Assembly (NCBI RefSeq): GCF_041346945.1
Contig: NZ_CP166850.1
Location: 10,338,501-10,402,500, forward strand
DNA from: Amycolatopsis sp. cg9
Lineage (GTDB): Bacteria; Actinomycetota; Actinomycetes; Mycobacteriales; Pseudonocardiaceae
Direction: 5' to 3'
Length of the DNA stretch: 64,000 nucleotides
The notes beneath the pieces are model-generated. The model did no database searches and was not told the origin of the DNA. It saw only the letters and a program-made list of their open reading frames with translations. The position numbers were made by a program, and so were the translations under genes. Below are positions 51,537-59,634 of the stretch, piece by piece. Position 1 is the stretch's first letter. Every line of letters begins with the position of its first letter.

Positions 51537-51709
51537 GGTCACTCCTGTGGAGAGTAGGATGTGGAATGACCGAGAATGGCACCGCCCGGCAGGCGTTGCC
51601 ACTTTCCGGCGAATCACGAAACCCAGAGCGCACGCTCGGAGTAGAGCGCTGTGCTCACCCCCGTTACCGTGCGACAGTGGAGTGAACCCGGCCCGCGGAA
51701 AGGGCGGAC

Positions 51710-53236
51710 ATGATTCCCTTCCGAACCGAGGAGCCGCCGGGAGCGCGCCTGCGGGCCGCGCTCGCCGCCGACCGGCCCCTGCTCCACGACCACCCCCGCC
51801 TGCGGTCGGTGCTCGAATCGAGCGCGGTGGCCGACCCCGGCGAGTTCTTCCTGCTGTTCCTGCACCACTGCATGGCCACCGGCGCCGCGCTCGACCAGGG
51901 CGCGGCCGAAGAAGACGTCGCCGGCCTCGGCTCCGGGCGCTGGGCCGGCGCCGCGCTGCTCGCCGAACTGGGCCACGCCAACAGCAACTCCCGCACGCAC
52001 ACCGAGGCCGTCTTCGACCCGGCGACGCGGGAGTTCGTGCTGTCGACCCCGGTGCCCGGCGCGGCGAAGTACCCCGCCACCTTCGGGCCGGCCGGGCTCG
52101 CGACGCTCGCCGTCGTCAGCGCCCGGCTCGTCACCGGCGGCGAGGAGCACGGCACGGCGTTGTTCCTGGTCCCGGTGCGCGACGAGCGCGGCCCGTGCCC
52201 GGGCGTCACGATCGAACCGTGCCCGCCGACCGCGTTGCTGCCGCTGGACTACGCGACCGTCCGGTTCGACGGCGTCCGCGTGCCCTACCGGCGCTGGCTG
52301 CGCGACGGCGCGTCGATCACCTCGGACGGCCGGTTCCACGACCCGCTGGCCGACGCCGGCGCCCGTGGCCGCCGCACGATGAGCATGGGCCGGTTCGGCT
52401 GGGGCGCGATCACCGTCGGCCTGGCCGCGGTCGCGCGCGCGAGCGTCTCACTCGCCCTCGAACGCGCGAGCCGCCGCGGAACGCTCGACCGGCTGGCCGG
52501 CGAGATCCCGGCGATCGACCACCTCAACCAGCAGCGCCTGCTGTTCGGCGCGCTGGCTTCGGCACTGGCCGCGACGACGCTCGCGCGGCGCGAAACCGGC
52601 CGGTACTGGTCCTTCGGCGCGCCACCCGGCGTGCACCGCGAACTGGGGCTGACCAAGGTCGCGGTCACCTCGCTGGCCGACGCGGCCGTGAACCGCGCGC
52701 GGTCGGCGAGCGGGACGGCCGGGTTCTTCTCCGAGCACCGGCTCATCGGCTACCAGGGCCTGACGCTCGCGTTCCAGTCCGCCGGCGGTGACAACCGGCT
52801 GATCCGGCTGGACGCCGCCTGGACGATGGCCGCGGGCCAGGACTACACCCCGCCCGCGGCCGCACCGGGCGCCGACGAGTGGGTGACGCTCTTCCGGCAC
52901 CGGGAACGGCTGCTGCACGAGGAACTCACGACCGGGCTGGACGGGACGTTCGCCGGCTGGAACGCGCGGTCCGAACTGGCCCTGCGCTTCACCGCCGCCC
53001 ACTCCGCCCGCTCGTCGGCGGAAGTCCTCTCCGGCGAGTTGCCGTCCGACCTGTACGAGCTGCACTGCCTCGAGGAGATCGACGCGCACGCGGGCTGGTT
53101 CCTCGCCCACGGGCTGCTCACCGCCGAGCAGGTGCTCGGGCTGCCGGAGCGGATCAACGGGATCTGCCGCCGGCTGCACCCGCAAGCCACTGCGCTCCAG
53201 CACCTGCTGGACCTCGCCGGCGACCTCGCGGCCTGA
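51710..53236 (+). CDS. Acyl-CoA dehydrogenase/oxidase-like protein
   Basis: A 508-residue acyl-CoA oxidase-like flavoprotein. The N-terminal helical domain is followed by the beta domain (ALLAELGHANSNSRTHTEAVFDP, VPGAAKYPATFGPAGLATLAVVSARL, VPYRRWL) and the C-terminal helices (GFFSEHRLIGYQGLTLAFQSAGGDNRLIRLDAAWTMA, in which a GGDN segment replaces the usual FAD/acyl-binding motif). It belongs with the peroxisomal-type acyl-CoA oxidase relatives common in actinomycete secondary metabolism. The catalytic base cannot be placed. Its gene faces the O-methyltransferase gene across a palindromic element. Confidence 0.78.
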   Translation: MIPFRTEEPPGARLRAALAADRPLLHDHPRLRSVLESSAVADPGEFFLLFLHHCMATGAALDQGAAEEDVAGLGSGRWAGAALLAELGHANSNSRTHTEAVFDPATREFVLSTPVPGAAKYPATFGPAGLATLAVVSARLVTGGEEHGTALFLVPVRDERGPCPGVTIEPCPPTALLPLDYATVRFDGVRVPYRRWLRDGASITSDGRFHDPLADAGARGRRTMSMGRFGWGAITVGLAAVARASVSLALERASRRGTLDRLAGEIPAIDHLNQQRLLFGALASALAATTLARRETGRYWSFGAPPGVHRELGLTKVAVTSLADAAVNRARSASGTAGFFSEHRLIGYQGLTLAFQSAGGDNRLIRLDAAWTMAAGQDYTPPAAAPGADEWVTLFRHRERLLHEELTTGLDGTFAGWNARSELALRFTAAHSARSSAEVLSGELPSDLYELHCLEEIDAHAGWFLAHGLLTAEQVLGLPERINGICRRLHPQATALQHLLDLAGDLAA

Positions 53237-53246
53237 CCCCCGGTGT

Positions 53247-53326
53247 GCTGAAGGGGACTTTCCTCGCATCCGGTGCGAGGAAAGTCCCCTTCAGCGCGTC
53301 ACATGCGCCTGACGTCCCCTTCAGCG
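53247..53326. repeat. Palindromic element of the GCTGAAGGGGAC family, copy 2
   Basis: A perfect 22-bp stem 53247-53268 / 53274-53295 with loop TCCGG, then a partial third unit ending GACGTCCCCTTCAGCG at 53326, in the order direct, inverted, inverted. The last unit overlaps the O-methyltransferase gene: its TGA (53321-53323 on the minus strand) is part of the element word CGCTGAAGG. Confidence 0.88.
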
Positions 53327-54346
53327 AGCCACGGCCTCCACGACCGAGACCGCGAACCCGGTGTCGAGGACCCGGGTCAGCTCCAGCTCGGCCTTCGCGA
53401 ACAGCGCCCGGAACTCCTCCTCGGTGCGCTCCCGGCCGGGCAGGATCGACATGACCATGATGTCGAAGAGCTTGCCGAGGTGCGGTTCGTTGCGCGGCGG
53501 GATCACCGTGTCCAGCACCACGATCCGGCCGCCCGGCCGCATCGCGCGGCGGCAGTTGCGCAGGATCCGCACGCACTGCTCGTCGTTCCAGTCGTGGATG
53601 ATGTGCTTGAGCAGGTACACGTCGGCCGGCGGGCACTCCTCGAAGAAGTCGCCGGTGACGAGCTCCCAGCGGTCGTCGTCGCCGAGCTCGCCGAGGCGGT
53701 GACCGGACACGACGTGGTCGCCGAGGTCCATCAGGAGGCCGTACAGGCTGTCGTCCGCGCGCAGCGCTTCGAGCAGCAGCCCGCCGTACCCGCCGCCGAC
53801 GTCGACGACGATCGCGCCCGCCGGGAACGTCAGGTTGCGGATGATGGAAGCGTTTTCGGAGTCCGACTTCGACTGCATGCCCGAGTAGAACGTCTCGGGC
53901 GACTCGACGTCGCGGAAGTAGTCGAAGAACGTCGTGCCGAAGACCTTGTCGAAGGACGCGTCGCCGTGCTCGACGCTGTGGGCCAGCTCGCCGTGCGAGT
54001 TCCAGAACGTCTTGTCGGTGAACGTCAGCACCGCGGACCGCAGCGAGCCCGGCACGTCCGAACGCAGCAGCTCGGCCTCGGGCGTCAGCTCGAACCGCCC
54101 CTGGTCGTCCTCGTGGAACACCCCGCGCATGGCGAGCGCCCGCAGGACGCGGTTCAGGTTGTCCGCGTGGGCCCCGGTGGCCTGCGCCAGCTCGACGACC
54201 GTCTTCGGGCCGTCGGCCAGGTGGTCGGCGACGCCCACGGCGGCCGCGGCGCGCAACGCCGCGGAGTAGACGTAGCCCAGCGTCTCCTCGAACAAGCGGA
54301 TCCCGGCCTGTTCGGTCTCGGAGAGTCTTGCGGGTTTGCTGTCCAC
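53321..54346 (-). CDS. O-methyltransferase (dimerising, acetylserotonin/hydroxyneurosporene type)
   Basis: A 341-residue SAM O-methyltransferase. The N-terminal winged-helix dimerisation domain spans 15-100 (SAALRAAAAVGVADHLADGPKTVVELAQATGAHADNLNRVLRAL). The methyltransferase domain has VVDVGGGYGGLLLEAL (SAM motif I), LMDLGDHVV, ELVTGDFFEECPPADVYLLKHIIHDWNDEQC with the His-Asp pair of the catalytic site, and RIVVLDTVIPPRNEPH. This group methylates hydroxyls of polyketides and phenols. Start GTG at 54346. The TGA stop lies in a palindromic element. In the same block as SnoaL genes and flavoenzymes, it fits a polyketide-like tailoring step (inference). Confidence 0.87.
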   Translation of the reverse strand: MDSKPARLSETEQAGIRLFEETLGYVYSAALRAAAAVGVADHLADGPKTVVELAQATGAHADNLNRVLRALAMRGVFHEDDQGRFELTPEAELLRSDVPGSLRSAVLTFTDKTFWNSHGELAHSVEHGDASFDKVFGTTFFDYFRDVESPETFYSGMQSKSDSENASIIRNLTFPAGAIVVDVGGGYGGLLLEALRADDSLYGLLMDLGDHVVSGHRLGELGDDDRWELVTGDFFEECPPADVYLLKHIIHDWNDEQCVRILRNCRRAMRPGGRIVVLDTVIPPRNEPHLGKLFDIMVMSILPGRERTEEEFRALFAKAELELTRVLDTGFAVSVVEAVAR

Positions 54347-54446
54347 GGGATCACCTTCCGCTCGTCGCCTGTGGCTCCCCATCGTGGCGGCGCGCCGCGA
54401 CCGGCGTCGACTCCTCCCGTGCGCGACCACAGTGGACGGTCCACGC

Positions 54447-54483
54447 GCGAAGGCCACCCCGAGGGCGTCGGGGTGGCCTTCGC
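54447..54483 (-). terminator. 16-bp terminator of SnoaL cassette 2
   Basis: GCGAAGGCCACCCCGA (54447-54462) pairs perfectly with 54468-54483, loop GGGCG, 13 bases after the stop at 54497. Confidence 0.82.
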
Positions 54484-54496
54484 ACCGGGGGCGGGC

Positions 54497-54952
54497 TCAG
54501 CCGCGGATCGGGCTGGTCTGGTGGGAGACGAGCTTGTAGTCGCCACCCTCCTTGCGCACGACCCAGGTGGCCCGGTTCTCGTTCTCCGGCGCGATCTCGG
54601 TCTCGCCCTCGTTGATGAAGCCGCCCTTGGTGATGGCGAGCGCGACGCCGTCGGCCAGGAACTTGACCTGCACCGGCTCGTCGGCGACGCGGCTGCCGCG
54701 GTACGCGCCCGCGAACTGCTCGGTCAGGTAGGCGCGGATCGCCTCGCGGCCGCGCAGCTGCTCGTCGCCGATCAGCATGCTGCCGTCGACGGTGAACAGG
54801 TCGGCGAGCGCGTCGGCGTCACCGGCGTCCCAGGCGGCGCGCAGGCGCAGCGGAACGGTGAAGACCGCGCCCTCCTCGCCGTTCGGGAAGTCGCCGTAGT
54901 AGCCGGCCCACTGCTTGGCCTTGGCGACCAGGTCGGAAGCCTTGGAAGTCAT
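54497..54952 (-). CDS. SnoaL-fold protein, cassette 2 gene b
   Basis: A 151-residue SnoaL-like protein: AVFTVPLRLRAAWDAGDADALADLFTVDGSMLIGDEQLRGREAIRAYL, VKFLADGVALAITKGGFINEGETEIAPENENRATW, YKLVSHQTSPIRG. It is the counterpart of the protein at 50017 in length, order and motif, about 45-50% identical by eye. Clear ATG at 54952 with GAGGAGAAACCG upstream. 23 bases after gene a, so the two are an operon. A strong terminator follows. Confidence 0.8.
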   Translation of the reverse strand: MTSKASDLVAKAKQWAGYYGDFPNGEEGAVFTVPLRLRAAWDAGDADALADLFTVDGSMLIGDEQLRGREAIRAYLTEQFAGAYRGSRVADEPVQVKFLADGVALAITKGGFINEGETEIAPENENRATWVVRKEGGDYKLVSHQTSPIRG

Positions 54953-54975
54953 CGGTTTCTCCTCGAAGATGGGGG

Positions 54976-55434
54976 TTACCAGCGGAGGGTGGCGCCTTCG
55001 CCGCGCGGGCTGTTCTGGTAGCCGGCCAGGTACCAGGTCCCGTCGCGCTTGACGGTGATCCAGGTCGAGCGGACGGCCAGCTCGGGCGCGATCTCGGTCT
55101 CGCCTTCGGCGAGGATGCCGCCGTGCGTGCGGATCAGCGCGACGTCGTCGGTGACGAAGCGCAGGTCGACCGGCTGCCCGGTGACGCCGCTGTTCTTGAA
55201 CGGCCCGGCGTACGCGGCCTTCATGAAGATGCGGATCTCCTCGCGGCCTTCCTTGTACACGTCACCCGGCAGCAGCAGGAGGCCGTCCTCCAGGAAGACG
55301 TCGGCGACGCCGTCGGCGTCGTTCTTCGCCCACGCCGCGACCAGCCGCAGCGGAACCTGGAGCACCTCCTTCTCCTTGTCGCTGGTGAACTCTCCGTAGT
55401 ACGCGTCCAAACGGGATTGTTCGGTGGTCGTCAT
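54976..55434 (-). CDS. SnoaL-fold protein, cassette 2 gene a
   Basis: A 152-residue SnoaL-like protein: YYGEFTSDKEKEVLQVPLRLVAAWAKNDADGVADVF, LLPGDVYKEGREEIRIFM, VALIRTHGGILAEGETEIAPELAVRSTW and a tail identical in pattern to the protein at 50508 (YLAGYQNSPRGEGATLRW). The paired arrangement, order and gap match cassette 1, so one pair arose by duplication of the other. Function unknown; NTF2-fold pairs may form heterodimers. Confidence 0.8.
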   Translation of the reverse strand: MTTTEQSRLDAYYGEFTSDKEKEVLQVPLRLVAAWAKNDADGVADVFLEDGLLLLPGDVYKEGREEIRIFMKAAYAGPFKNSGVTGQPVDLRFVTDDVALIRTHGGILAEGETEIAPELAVRSTWITVKRDGTWYLAGYQNSPRGEGATLRW

Positions 55435-55539
55435 TCCGGCCCCTTGTCGTCACGGATCTCTGCCGGGTTCGGCACAGCAAACCCCGGTTACCATGGTGGG
55501 CACCCGGTTCCGCACGGGCGCCTTCATTCGTGCTTCGCG

Positions 55540-56079
55540 TTACGCGGCCGCGCGGGCCGTCTCGGCGGCCTTGGCGGCGGCGAGGACGGCGTCGTAGTCC
55601 GGGTGCTCGCCGATTTCCGGGACGTATTCGGCGTGCACGACGGTGTCGTTCGCGTCGATCACGAAAACCGCGCGCGCGAGCAGCCGGAATTCCTTGATCA
55701 CGACGCCGTACGCGGTGCCGAAGGAGAGGTCGCGGTGGTCGGAGCCGACCAGCGCACCCTCGATCCCGGCGGCCCCGCACCAGCGCGCCTGCGCGAAGGG
55801 CAGGTCGACGGAGACGGTGAGGACGGAGACGTCCCCGAGCCCGGCGACCTCTTCGTTGAACCGGCGGGTCTGCAGGTCGCAGACGGGCGTCTCGAGCGAC
55901 GGCACGACCGAGACGATCCGCACCCGGCCGGCGAGCGAGGCGGACGCGACCGGGGACATGTCCGGCGCCACGACGGTGAAGTCCGGAGCCTGGTCGCCGA
56001 CGCCGACGGCCGGCCCGAGCAGGGTCACCGGACGGCCGCGGAAGGTCGTGACGCCGGTGCGTTCGGGAATCGCGTTCAT
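55540..56079 (-). CDS. tpx: Thiol peroxidase (Tpx, atypical 2-Cys peroxiredoxin)
   Basis: A 179-residue peroxiredoxin of the Tpx group. Peroxidatic Cys in VVPSLETPVCDLQTRRFN; resolving Cys in FAQARWCGAAGIEGAL; SSLAG- and VGDQAPDF-type strands frame the thioredoxin fold. It reduces peroxides with electrons from thioredoxin or mycoredoxin. ATG at 56079 is the likely start; an upstream GTG at 56091 is possible. It stands alone, 105 bases after the SnoaL cassette in direction of reading and divergent from the DUF899-like gene. Confidence 0.88.
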   Translation of the reverse strand: MNAIPERTGVTTFRGRPVTLLGPAVGVGDQAPDFTVVAPDMSPVASASLAGRVRIVSVVPSLETPVCDLQTRRFNEEVAGLGDVSVLTVSVDLPFAQARWCGAAGIEGALVGSDHRDLSFGTAYGVVIKEFRLLARAVFVIDANDTVVHAEYVPEIGEHPDYDAVLAAAKAAETARAAA

Positions 56080-56316
56080 GGACTGGACCACTTTCGGCTG
56101 GGTACGGGTCGAGGCCCCAGTTTCCGGCTTCGCCGGCCCCCGCGCCTCTCCTCGACTGCCGGATTTCCCGACCGCCGCCGGAGGAAAAGCTTCAGTCTTT
56201 CACCCACACGATTGACCGGCGTCTTCTGCCGTGCGCTCCCTCCCGCGACCGGTGTTCCACCCCCTGCCCCGCTGCTACGGTCGATTTCCCCCGCCCCCGA
56301 AGGAAAGGACCCACCC

Positions 56317-56979
56317 ATGAATCGCCCGCCCGTCGTCTCGGCGGAGGAATGGCAGGCCGAGCGCGACAAGCTCCTCGTCAAGGAAAAGGAGCTCACCCAC
56401 GCGCTGGACGACCTCGCCGCGCAACGGCGGCGGCTGCCGATGGTGCGACTGAAGGACGGCTACGTCTTCACCGGCCCCGACGGCGAAACCGGTGACCTCG
56501 TTTCCCTCTTCGACGGCCACAACCAGCTGATCATCTACCACTACATGAAGCAGCCGGGCAGCGATCACCTCTGCGTCGGCTGCGCGTCGCTGACCGACAA
56601 CCTCTCGCCGTGGGCGCACCTGGCTCCCCGCGGGGTGCGGCTGATCCTCGAGTCCGTGGCGCCGCAGGAAGAACTCGAACCGTTGCGGCAGCGGTTCGGC
56701 TGGCAGATCCCGTGGTACTCGAGCTACGGCAGCACGTTCAACGAAGACATGGGCACCGGCGGCGGCTTCGGCGTGAGCGTGCTGCTGCGCGACGGTGACG
56801 ACGTCTTCCGCACCTGGTTCACCAACGGCCGCGGCACCGACCGGCTCCGGCTCGACTTCAACCTGCTCGATCTCACCCCCTACGGGCGCCAGGAGGTCTG
56901 GGAGGACTCGCCGGAGGGCTGGCCGCAGACCTCGACCATGGGGTGGCTGCGGCTGCGCGACGAGTACCCGCAGCACTGA
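56317..56979 (+). CDS. DUF899-family thioredoxin-like protein
   Basis: A 220-residue protein of the DUF899/AhpC-TSA-like family: VVSAEEWQAERDKLLVKEKELTHALDDLAAQRRRLPMVRL at the N-terminus, then LVSLFDGHNQLIIYHYMKQPGSDHLCVGCASLTDNL with a CVGC pair at the thioredoxin-active position, and FNEDMGTGGGFGVSVLLRDGDDVFRTWFTNGRG. The family is widespread in actinomycetes and its biochemical role is unsettled. ATG at 56317 follows AAGGAAAGG. Divergent from the peroxiredoxin gene with 237 bases between, which hold no other feature I can name. Confidence 0.82.
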   Translation: MNRPPVVSAEEWQAERDKLLVKEKELTHALDDLAAQRRRLPMVRLKDGYVFTGPDGETGDLVSLFDGHNQLIIYHYMKQPGSDHLCVGCASLTDNLSPWAHLAPRGVRLILESVAPQEELEPLRQRFGWQIPWYSSYGSTFNEDMGTGGGFGVSVLLRDGDDVFRTWFTNGRGTDRLRLDFNLLDLTPYGRQEVWEDSPEGWPQTSTMGWLRLRDEYPQH

Positions 56980-57057
56980 ACCAGCGCACGCACGAAGGCG
57001 ACCGCGGTCCCGGCGCGGCTTAGGCTCGCGGCCGGGACCGACGTGCGGGAGGCCAAG

Positions 57058-57852
57058 ATGCCGGGAGCAGAAGACGCCGTGGCGGCGGAGAAGCCGTCGC
57101 CGGCGCGGATGTACGACTACTTCCTCCACGGGGACAACAACTTCCCGGTCGACCGGGCGGCCGGGGACGCCGTCATCGACCAGGTCGGCGAAGTGCTCAC
57201 CAAGGACGTCGTCTGGGAGAACCGCCGCTTCCTCGGCCGGGTGGTGCACCACCTCGCCGCCGAGCACGGGGTGCGGCAGTTCATCGACGTCGGGGCCGGG
57301 CTGCCCAGCATGGAGAACACGCACCAGATCGCCCGCCGGTCCATCCCGGACGCCCGGGTCGCCTACGTGGACCTCGACCCGGTCGTCGCCAGCCACGGGA
57401 AGACGCTGCTGACCGAGGACCAGCAGAAGATCACCCGGCTGCTGACCGCCGACCTGCGCCAGCCGTTGTCCATTGTGGACCATCCGGAGCTGACCGGGCT
57501 GATCGACTTCGCCGAGCCGGTCGCGCTGCTGTGCGTCGCGGTCTTCCACTTCGTCACCGACGAGGACGACCCGCACGGCATCATCCGCACCTTCCGGGAG
57601 CGGCTGGCGCCGGGGTCGTTCCTCGCGCTCTCGCACCTCAACGCCGACGAGTCACCCGAAGCCGAGCAGGACACCATGCGCGCGATCTACCGCAACGCGA
57701 CGTCGCCGATGGTCTTCCGGACCCGCGCCGAGATCGAGGCGCTGTTCACCGGCTTCACCCTGCAGCCGCCCGGCCTGGTGCCGACCGGGCACTGGCGCCG
57801 CGAAGGCGACACCACCCGCCGGATGTACGGCGGCCTCGGCCGGCTGGGCTGA
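57058..57852 (+). CDS. SAM-dependent methyltransferase (DUF574 / Methyltransf_19 type)
   Basis: A 264-residue protein of the actinobacterial S-adenosyl methyltransferase group. Signature PSPARMYDYFLHGDNNFPVDRAAGDAV at the N-terminus, SAM site FIDVGAGLPSMENTHQIAR, AYVDLDPVV and DFAEPVALLCVAVFHFVTDEDDPHGIIRTFRERLAPGSFL. The group is very large in Streptomyces and Amycolatopsis; known substrates are few. ATG at 57058 with GGGAGG upstream. 58 bases separate it from the hydrolase gene after it in the same direction. Confidence 0.87.
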   Translation: MPGAEDAVAAEKPSPARMYDYFLHGDNNFPVDRAAGDAVIDQVGEVLTKDVVWENRRFLGRVVHHLAAEHGVRQFIDVGAGLPSMENTHQIARRSIPDARVAYVDLDPVVASHGKTLLTEDQQKITRLLTADLRQPLSIVDHPELTGLIDFAEPVALLCVAVFHFVTDEDDPHGIIRTFRERLAPGSFLALSHLNADESPEAEQDTMRAIYRNATSPMVFRTRAEIEALFTGFTLQPPGLVPTGHWRREGDTTRRMYGGLGRLG

Positions 57853-57910
57853 CCACCGCGCTCGCGGCCGGGTCCGCGGCCGTGGTCATCACGAACGAAG
57901 GGCGAATCCC

Positions 57911-59029
57911 TTGCCGAAACCGGAACCGTTCCGCATCGCCGTGCCCGACGAGGACATCCAGGACCTCCGCGAGCGCCTCGCGCGCACGCGTCTCCCCGGC
58001 GACCTGGCCAACGACGGCTGGGAGTACGGGACCAACCAGGAGTACCTGGCCGGGCTGCTGGCCGACTGGCGGGACACCTACGACTGGCGCGCGCACGAGG
58101 CGGAGATGAACGCCCACGCGCACTACCGCGTCGAGCTGGACGGCCAGCCGGTGCACTACCTGCACGTCCCCGGCGAGGGGAAGGTGCCGCTGCTGCTGAT
58201 CGGCGGCTGGCCGTGGACGTTCTGGGACTTCAAGGATGTGCTGCCGCACCTGGCCGGCCACGAGGTCGTGGTGGCGGACCTGCCGGGCTACGGCTTTTCG
58301 ACGCCGCTCGCCCGGCCGGGCATCGGGTACGCCGAAACCGCCGGCATGTTCCACCGGCTGATGACCGAGGTGCTGGGCCACGAGCGCTACGGCATCTACG
58401 GCTCAGACTGGGGCTCGATCATCGGCCAGCACCTGGCCCACCACCACCCGGAAGCGGTCGCCGGGCTGCACACGACGATGCCGTTCAGCCTCGAAGGCCC
58501 GATCCCCGAGGAGCTCTGGGCCGACGACGAGAAGGTGCGGCGCGCGGCGAACACGGCGTGGGCGCGGTACAGCAACGGCTACTTCGTGCTGCACACGACC
58601 CGGCCGCAGAGCATCGCCTACATCGGCGACTCGCCGGCGGCGACCGCGGCGTGGCTGGTGGAGAAGCTGCACGACTGGACCGACCACGACGGCGACTTCG
58701 AGACCGGCTACCCGCGCGACCGCGTCCTCACGACGCTTTCGCTGTTCTGGTTCACGAACTCGATGGGCAGCACCGCGCGGCTGTACGCGGAGAGCTTCCA
58801 GAAGCCGTGGACGCCGAAGAGCGACGCGCAGCCGCTGTTCAACGTGCCGACGGCGGTTGCGGCCTACCCGCGCGAACCCGCGGCGGTGCCCCGGAAGTGG
58901 GTGGAGAGCCGGTTCGACCTGCGCCGCTACACGGTGATGGAGCGCGGCGGGCACTACCCGGCCGTCGAGTCACCGGAGACCCTGGGCCGCGACATCGCCG
59001 GGTTCTTCGCGGACCTCGCCCAGTCCTGA
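57911..59029 (+). CDS. Epoxide hydrolase-like alpha/beta hydrolase
   Basis: A 372-residue protein with an EHN N-terminal region (FRIAVPDEDIQDLRERLARTRLPG... GWEYGTNQEYLAGLLADWRDTYDWRAHEAEMNAHAHYRVELDG) and alpha/beta hydrolase core. Nucleophile Asp in YGSDWGSIIGQHLA, catalytic His in ERGGHYPAVESPE. Two Tyr typical of microsomal-type epoxide hydrolases are plausible in the cap. The oxyanion-hole HGWPGS element is here LLIGGWPWTFWDF, with Gly replacing His. Start is TTG at 57911, eight bases after GAAGGG. The expected activity is hydrolysis of an epoxide or ester. Confidence 0.82.
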   Translation: MPKPEPFRIAVPDEDIQDLRERLARTRLPGDLANDGWEYGTNQEYLAGLLADWRDTYDWRAHEAEMNAHAHYRVELDGQPVHYLHVPGEGKVPLLLIGGWPWTFWDFKDVLPHLAGHEVVVADLPGYGFSTPLARPGIGYAETAGMFHRLMTEVLGHERYGIYGSDWGSIIGQHLAHHHPEAVAGLHTTMPFSLEGPIPEELWADDEKVRRAANTAWARYSNGYFVLHTTRPQSIAYIGDSPAATAAWLVEKLHDWTDHDGDFETGYPRDRVLTTLSLFWFTNSMGSTARLYAESFQKPWTPKSDAQPLFNVPTAVAAYPREPAAVPRKWVESRFDLRRYTVMERGGHYPAVESPETLGRDIAGFFADLAQS

Positions 59030-59038
59030 CCGCAGGTG

Positions 59039-59084
59039 GTCGTGAGTGTTCAGGGCGGTTCTAACCGCCCTGAACACTCACGAC
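59039..59084. repeat. Perfect 22-bp palindrome (GTGAGTGTTCAGGGCGGTT family) between converging genes
   Basis: Arms 59039-59060 and 59063-59084, loop of two bases (CT). It begins 10 bases after the hydrolase stop and ends one base before the AhpD-like stop at 59086. Single copy in the window. Confidence 0.88.
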
Positions 59085-59085
59085 G

Positions 59086-59634
59086 TCAGGCCTCCGGGAG
59101 CAGCTGGGCGAGACCGCCGTAGCCGCTGTGCTTCAGGCGCTCGCCCGAGAGCTTCTTGTAGGCGTCGTCGGCCTGGATGCCGAGGCCGTCGACCATCCGG
59201 TTCATGAAGTTGAACAGCGCGCAGACCAGCACGGCGTCGTGCAGCGCCCGCTCGTCCCAGCCCGCCGCGAACACCGCTTCGGCGTCGGCTCCGGTCATCC
59301 GGGACGGCGTCCGCGTCAGCTTGCCGACGTAGGCGAGGACCGGCTTCAGCCGCTCGTCGATCGGCGCGGAGTCCAGGTCGTCGAGCGCCGCGCCCAGCAG
59401 GCCCGCCTCGACGCCGAAGGCCTCGGCGGTCACGGTGTGGATGCCGTGGCAGTACCCGCAGTCGTTGACGCCGGAGACGTAGGCGGCGATCAGCTCCCGC
59501 TCCCCCGGCGTGAACGGCGAATCGCCGCGCAGCAGCTCCTCGTGGAAAGCCAGCAGGTGCCGGGCCGGGCCGGGGTTGGCTTGGAAGACCTGCAGCAGCG
59601 TGGTCTCAGCCGGCAGGGACTTCAAGTACGACAT
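59086..59634 (-). CDS. AhpD-like carboxymuconolactone decarboxylase family protein (peroxidase-related)
   Basis: A 182-residue all-helical AhpD-like protein. The redox motif is VSGVNDCGYCHGIHTVTAEAFG, with CxxC followed by the catalytic His. Entire sequence (YLKSLPAETTLLQVFQANPGPARHLLAFHEELLRG at the start) matches the uncharacterised peroxidase-related group. It may reduce peroxides or disulphides. Its start is shared with the end of the gene at 59606, which it overlaps by 29 bases, so they are co-translated. Directly before a palindrome on the stop side. Confidence 0.84.
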   Translation of the reverse strand: MSYLKSLPAETTLLQVFQANPGPARHLLAFHEELLRGDSPFTPGERELIAAYVSGVNDCGYCHGIHTVTAEAFGVEAGLLGAALDDLDSAPIDERLKPVLAYVGKLTRTPSRMTGADAEAVFAAGWDERALHDAVLVCALFNFMNRMVDGLGIQADDAYKKLSGERLKHSGYGGLAQLLPEA

